From: Actinomycetota bacterium
Lineage (GTDB): Bacteria > Actinomycetota > Thermoleophilia > Gaiellales > Gaiellaceae
Assembly (NCBI GenBank): GCA_003170995.1
Contig: PMXT01000037.1
Span: forward strand, 1-9,845
Direction of reading: 5' to 3'
Length of the DNA stretch: 9,845 nt
The position numbers and the translations under genes were made by a program. Below, piece after piece: positions 6,350 through 9,845 of the stretch. The notes under the pieces are model-generated. The model did not search any database. It was not told the DNA's origin and saw nothing but the letters and a program-made list of their open reading frames with translations. Each line of letters starts with the position of its first letter. Position 1 is the stretch's first letter.

Positions 6350-7153
6350 CTACGACGATGCTTTCTTCAGCGCAGGGAACTTCAGCACACGCGTACCGAT
6401 GAGACCGAGCAGCAGCGCGAGGCCGCCGAATAGTTCCATCCAGGCACCGCTGCCCATCGTGCCGAACGAGCCGAAGGCATCATGGATGCCCTCAGCCATC
6501 ACCAGGCCGGCGGTGATGCCGGAGACGATGAGTGCGAGGTCGGCAAGGAGACTGCTTCGCGAGTTGACGGCTGCGGCGATAAGGAGCGCGCTGGCGATCG
6601 CGAGCAGGAGCATGAGCAGGCCGAGCGCGTGTCCCGATGGCGATGCCTTCCAGTAGTCCAAACCGGACTTGTCCACGACCTCCGACCAGATTCCGATAAC
6701 GATCAGCAGGAGACCGATCGCAGCCACGGCGGTCGCCGGGTTGACGCCCGGCGCTTTCGCGTCCGATTGTTTGCGAGCCGCGAAGTGGGCGACTCCCGCG
6801 CCGAGCGGAATCAATCCCGCGCAGATGCCCAACCAGGCACCCGTGCCGAGTTGGTCAAGGTTCCTGAAAGCGGCGGTCGCCGGAATAAAGAGGAAGAATC
6901 CGAACGCCGCCGCACCGGCTGTCGCCGCCACCAGGTCGAGATCGGCAGCGCCGAGTAGCGACGCGACCAGGCAGCAGGCGGCAAGCCCGAGAGCGATGAT
7001 TCCCACAGCCATGATCGTGCCGTCGTCCGCGTACTTGATAGTTACTCCGCCCGTAAACTTCGTGTCCACGTAGCCGATCCAGAGTGCGCTCAGTCCGAGC
7101 ACGACACCGACAGCCGCGACTAGCTCACCAATCTTGCGTTTCCCCAGTTCCAT
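6350..7153 (-). CDS. Eight-helix membrane protein made of two four-helix repeats
   Basis: The product has 267 residues and about eight hydrophobic segments, near 10-28, 47-69, 72-96, 105-126, 140-160, 174-197, 202-220 and 236-255. The halves (10-128 and 139-257) share an order of features. Each has an opening helix ending in a charged VD..(S/T).. loop, a second and third helix, an A-F-x-x-x-x-x-x-G-(T/S)-G-A-W turn (W107 and W238), then a glycine-rich last helix ending in basic residues. The tail is LKKASS. No transport or enzyme motif is recognisable, and I do not know the function. The chosen ATG follows GGGAGAAGGAG, a strong Shine-Dalgarno. An in-frame ATG 13 codons upstream lacks one and would translate the Shine-Dalgarno itself. 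A sigma-70-like promoter lies upstream and a hairpin terminator downstream, so it is probably monocistronic. Confidence 0.75.
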   Translation of the reverse strand: MELGKRKIGELVAAVGVVLGLSALWIGYVDTKFTGGVTIKYADDGTIMAVGIIALGLAACCLVASLLGAADLDLVAATAGAAAFGFFLFIPATAAFRNLDQLGTGAWLGICAGLIPLGAGVAHFAARKQSDAKAPGVNPATAVAAIGLLLIVIGIWSEVVDKSGLDYWKASPSGHALGLLMLLLAIASALLIAAAVNSRSSLLADLALIVSGITAGLVMAEGIHDAFGSFGTMGSGAWMELFGGLALLLGLIGTRVLKFPALKKASS

Positions 7154-7203
7154 TAGCTCCTTCTCCCTTTTTTTTGAACACACCATCCGCATGACGCGAG
7201 ACG

Positions 7204-7232
7204 ATTATCTCGGCTGCGCGCTTCGGATACAA
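7204..7232 (-). promoter_or_regulatory. Sigma-70-type promoter for the membrane-protein gene
   Basis: On the minus strand TTGTAT (7232-7227) and GATAAT (7209-7204) are separated by exactly 17 bases. The -10 matches consensus at five of six positions; the -35 matches at three. Transcription would start about 45 bases before the ATG at 7153. An A-rich, then purine-rich stretch with the Shine-Dalgarno lies in the short leader. Confidence 0.55.
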
Positions 7233-7275
7233 GCTCTCGCTTCGGCGTCACTACTGGGCGCGCGGCTAGACGGCA

Positions 7276-7416
7276 GGGTGCTGGCGAGCGTCTCTCGCCC
7301 TACGAGGGAGCCACGCCGCACCCGAGCGAGGCGTCTCGACCGCTCTCGAATCCCCGGAAGCGGGTAGAGACCTGATGGAATAGGCTCCTGAAGAAGGAGG
7401 CGAATCACCAGCGCTC
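7276..7416 (+). ncRNA. Candidate structured RNA (closed multi-hairpin element), possibly a leader of the CapA-type gene
   Basis: A nine-base-pair outer stem joins 7276-7284 with 7408-7416. Enclosed in order are a seven-pair hairpin (7291-7297 with 7303-7309, CCCTA loop) and a two-part hairpin (GTCTC 7333-7337 with GAGAC 7367-7371, CCGCT 7340-7344 with AGCGG 7359-7363). A third hairpin (CTCCT 7385-7389, AGGAG 7395-7399) completes the set. Three of the pairs are G-T in DNA, which form G-U wobbles only in a plus-strand transcript; the minus strand would have A-C mismatches there. No coding sequence covers this part of the 359-bp gap. I matched it by eye against the riboswitch, tRNA, SRP and 6S patterns I remember and found no class. 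Pairing by chance in GC-rich DNA remains possible. Confidence 0.3.
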
Positions 7417-7512
7417 GTACTACCGTGTGTGTACGCAACCGGTTATTGATCTCGGACCTCTCACAATGACGCGACAGTCCTTTCACACGATCTCCGTAGG
7501 CGGCCTCCGGCA

Positions 7513-8721
7513 ATGCCGTCGCTGAGTCCGGAAGAGCGCCGGCTGAGGCGCGAGGCGAAGCGCAGGCATGTCCGCCGCCGGCGTATCGGCGCTCTCACCT
7601 CCCTTGTGCTGGTCGCGCTCGGTTTCGTCGCCGGGCTTGCCATCAGCGGTGCCTGGGCCGGACGCGGTGCCGCCGCGGCCGATTCAACCGCGACCGGAAC
7701 GACGGGCACGACAGGTACCACAACGACCGAGGCGACCACTCGCGCCACCACGACGACGCCGAAGAAGAAGCCGCGCGGACGGCTCGGAAGCGGTCGGGCG
7801 GTCACTCTCGCCTTCGGCGGTGACGTTCACTTCGAGGGCGTAGTGCGCTCGAAGCTCGATGCGAACCCGGCTTCGGTGTTCGCTCCGATCGCGCCCGTGC
7901 TCAAGAAGGCCGACCTCGCGATGGTCAATCTCGAGACCACGGTCAGCTACCGAGGCGCACCGACGCCGGGAAAGACCTACACCTTCCGCGCTCCGCCCTC
8001 GGCCTTTCAGGCTCTCAAGGCGGGCGGCGTCGACGTGGCGACCGTCGCCAACAACCACGGCATCGACTACGGCATGACAGCGTTCCTCGACACCCTTCGC
8101 TACGCCAAGCGCTACCACTTCCCGCTCGTCGGCGGCGGTCACAACGCCGCCCAGGCTTACGCGCCCTACAAGGTCACGATCAAGGGCCAGCGGATCGCGA
8201 TCCTCGGTGCGAGCCAGGTGATCGACTCGAACCTGATCTCGTCCTGGACGGCCGGGGCGGGCAAGCCCGGAATCGCCTCGGCCTACGAGGTCGGGCGTCT
8301 CACCGCCGCAGTCAAATCCGCGCGCAAGGTTTCCGACACCGTCGTCGTCTATATCCACTTCGGCACCGAACTGATGAGTTGTCCGACGAGTGCGCAGTAC
8401 GACATCACGCGCAAGCTGATCGCCGCCGGCGCCGACATCGTCGTCGGTTCGCATGCTCACCGGCTGCAGGGAGCCGGCCGGCGAGGGAGGGCGTTCGTTG
8501 ACTACGGACTCGGCAACTTCGTCTGGTACTCGCAGAACAGCATCGAGAGCACTACCACGGGCGTACTCAAGGTGGTCGTCACCGGCCGCCGCATCGACGG
8601 CTACAAGTGGGTGCCGGCGAAAATCGTTGGTGGCTCGCCGACGCCGCTGGGCGGAAGCTACCGCAGTGCCGCGCTTGCGAGTTGGCGCGGGTTGCGTAGT
8701 TGCACGAATCTGAGCCGCTGA
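7513..8721 (+). CDS. CapA/PgsA-family metallophosphatase-fold protein, membrane-anchored
   Basis: The 402-residue product starts with a very basic tail (about 8-24, R/K rich). One membrane helix (25-46) and a Thr/Gly-rich linker (58-82) follow, the latter ending in KKK. The outside domain (about 95-370) has the CapA metallophosphoesterase-like motif series in order: FGGDV (101-105), NLE (139-141), NNH (180-182), HFG (282-284), SHAH (313-316) and YGLGNF (331-336). The family includes the poly-gamma-glutamate and capsule synthesis protein CapA/PgsA, which acts at the outer face of the membrane. No capB or capC homologue is next to it here, so a role in polyglutamate synthesis cannot be claimed. 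Many actinobacterial members stand alone and are uncharacterised. The start has only a weak AGGCGG upstream, and the ATG lies in a small CGGC/GCCG hairpin. A terminator follows the gene. Confidence 0.88.
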   Translation: MPSLSPEERRLRREAKRRHVRRRRIGALTSLVLVALGFVAGLAISGAWAGRGAAAADSTATGTTGTTGTTTTEATTRATTTTPKKKPRGRLGSGRAVTLAFGGDVHFEGVVRSKLDANPASVFAPIAPVLKKADLAMVNLETTVSYRGAPTPGKTYTFRAPPSAFQALKAGGVDVATVANNHGIDYGMTAFLDTLRYAKRYHFPLVGGGHNAAQAYAPYKVTIKGQRIAILGASQVIDSNLISSWTAGAGKPGIASAYEVGRLTAAVKSARKVSDTVVVYIHFGTELMSCPTSAQYDITRKLIAAGADIVVGSHAHRLQGAGRRGRAFVDYGLGNFVWYSQNSIESTTTGVLKVVVTGRRIDGYKWVPAKIVGGSPTPLGGSYRSAALASWRGLRSCTNLSR

Positions 8722-8743
8722 CCGAAATCCGACTCTAGGTTCG

Positions 8744-8775
8744 GCGCTCGGAAGGACCGAGGGCACTTCTTTTCG
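8744..8775 (+). terminator. Rho-independent terminator after the CapA-type gene
   Basis: CTCGG (8747-8751) and CCGAG (8757-8761) form the core stem around AAGGA. Two further pairs (8744-8745 with 8763-8764) lie beyond one mismatch. The stem is followed by the T-rich ACTTCTTTTC, which suits intrinsic termination 23 bases after the stop codon. Confidence 0.6.
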
Positions 8776-9042
8776 CCGCCCGCCACCAAAGAGAGCCAAG
8801 CGGAATGACGACCCGTCGACCGGGTGTGACCTATTTCTCGGAGTAACGGGCGCTTCGCTAATCCACCCTCCTCCCCCCACCCTCCCACGGGGCGGAACAC
8901 GGTATCGGCCCTTCGAGCGAAAAACCACCCGTAAATGCAACAAAACCGCGCCAATCGCCTGAGCCCGGCGCGTGCTCGTTCGAGTTCGCCGCAACTGCGG
9001 CCACGCGCCGCTCCGGTCGCTCCGGTATACAACGAGGCACAG
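8776..9042. other. Intergenic region upstream of cysS, no gene seen
   Basis: This stretch holds the likely cysS promoter and leader, but I could not place a convincing -35/-10 pair. It contains a C-rich tract at 8866-8886, reported separately. Two small hairpins (8811-8825 and 8988-9001) are also present. No T-box consensus (AGGGTGGTACCGCG-like) and no Cys-codon leader peptide is visible. The only short start-to-stop frame with a plausible spacing (8805-8846) has no cysteine codons. Confidence 0.5.
8866..8886 (-). promoter_or_regulatory. G-quadruplex-capable tract upstream of cysS
   Basis: On the minus strand this reads GGG-A-GGG-T-GGGGGG-A-GG-A-GGG, giving four or more G3 runs with one-base loops. 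Short loops of this kind give very stable quadruplexes in vitro. The tract is on the template strand, about 160 bases before the cysS start. Any regulatory role is inference. Confidence 0.4.

Positions 9043-9845
<803 letters not shown>

Noticed and set aside
6307..6402. Small plus-strand frame starting ATGAATCAGGCT
   Set aside because: It runs mostly antisense to the C-terminus of the membrane protein, lacks a Shine-Dalgarno and has a composition typical of a shadow frame.
7330..7372. tRNA-like TCGAATCCCC sequence
   Set aside because: It resembles half of a T arm, but no acceptor stem, D arm, anticodon arm or matching T stem can be built around it on either strand.
8805..8846. Thirteen-codon frame MTTRRPGVTYFSE as a cysS leader peptide
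   Set aside because: It has no cysteine codons and no attenuator structure between it and cysS, so Cys-sensing attenuation is not supported.
8880..8920. T-box riboswitch upstream of cysS
   Set aside because: GGCGGAACACGG is only loosely like the T-box sequence. The conserved AGGGTGG-ACCGCG core, specifier hairpin and following terminator are missing.

Overview
The window looks like a piece of a high-GC Actinomycetota chromosome. The dense G/C third positions, GTG starts, actinobacterial-style hypothetical proteins and long intergenic GC hairpins fit a soil Thermoleophilia-type lineage (Gaiellales or Solirubrobacterales). That lineage call is an inference from style and not from a marker gene. 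Both ends are cut: a collagen-like protein enters at the left edge and cysteinyl-tRNA synthetase runs off the right edge.

Layout, left to right. Bases 2-412 (+) encode the end of a secreted or surface protein: 15 Gly-X-Y triplets followed by an Ig-like domain. A perfect hairpin separates it from a convergent two-gene minus-strand unit. That unit is a small coiled-coil protein (3269-3514) followed, five bases after its stop, by a full-length MmeI-type (Type IIL) restriction-modification enzyme with nuclease, m6A methyltransferase and target-recognition parts in one chain (558-3263). Across a roughly 150-bp divergent gap lies a membrane-anchored hypothetical protein (3664-4296, +). Next is a large fusion of a FakA-type DhaL kinase and a DegV/FakB fatty-acid-binding domain (about 4368-6152, +). 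It converges on an eight-helix membrane protein built from two copies of a four-helix unit (6350-7153, -). A 359-bp gap follows, holding the minus-strand promoter and a candidate structured RNA. Then comes a CapA-type metallophosphatase-fold protein (7513-8721, +), a 321-bp gap with a terminator and a G-quadruplex-capable tract, and the first 267 codons of cysS (9043-end, +).

The genes do not form one pathway. Lipid incorporation (the kinase-DegV fusion), translation (cysS) and the cell-surface genes look like ordinary chromosome. The restriction-modification pair is the accessory element. Within it, the stretch coding for the target-recognition region is clearly poorer in GC (about 50-58% in the lines counted) than the flanking parts of the same gene (63-72%). 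That pattern suggests the specificity segment was exchanged by recombination.

The items most worth a second look are that GC mosaic, the one-chain fatty-acid kinase/binder with no ordinary start codon, the multi-hairpin RNA candidate upstream of the CapA gene, and the small gene coupled to the Type IIL enzyme. I found no CRISPR array, tRNA, rRNA or insertion sequence.
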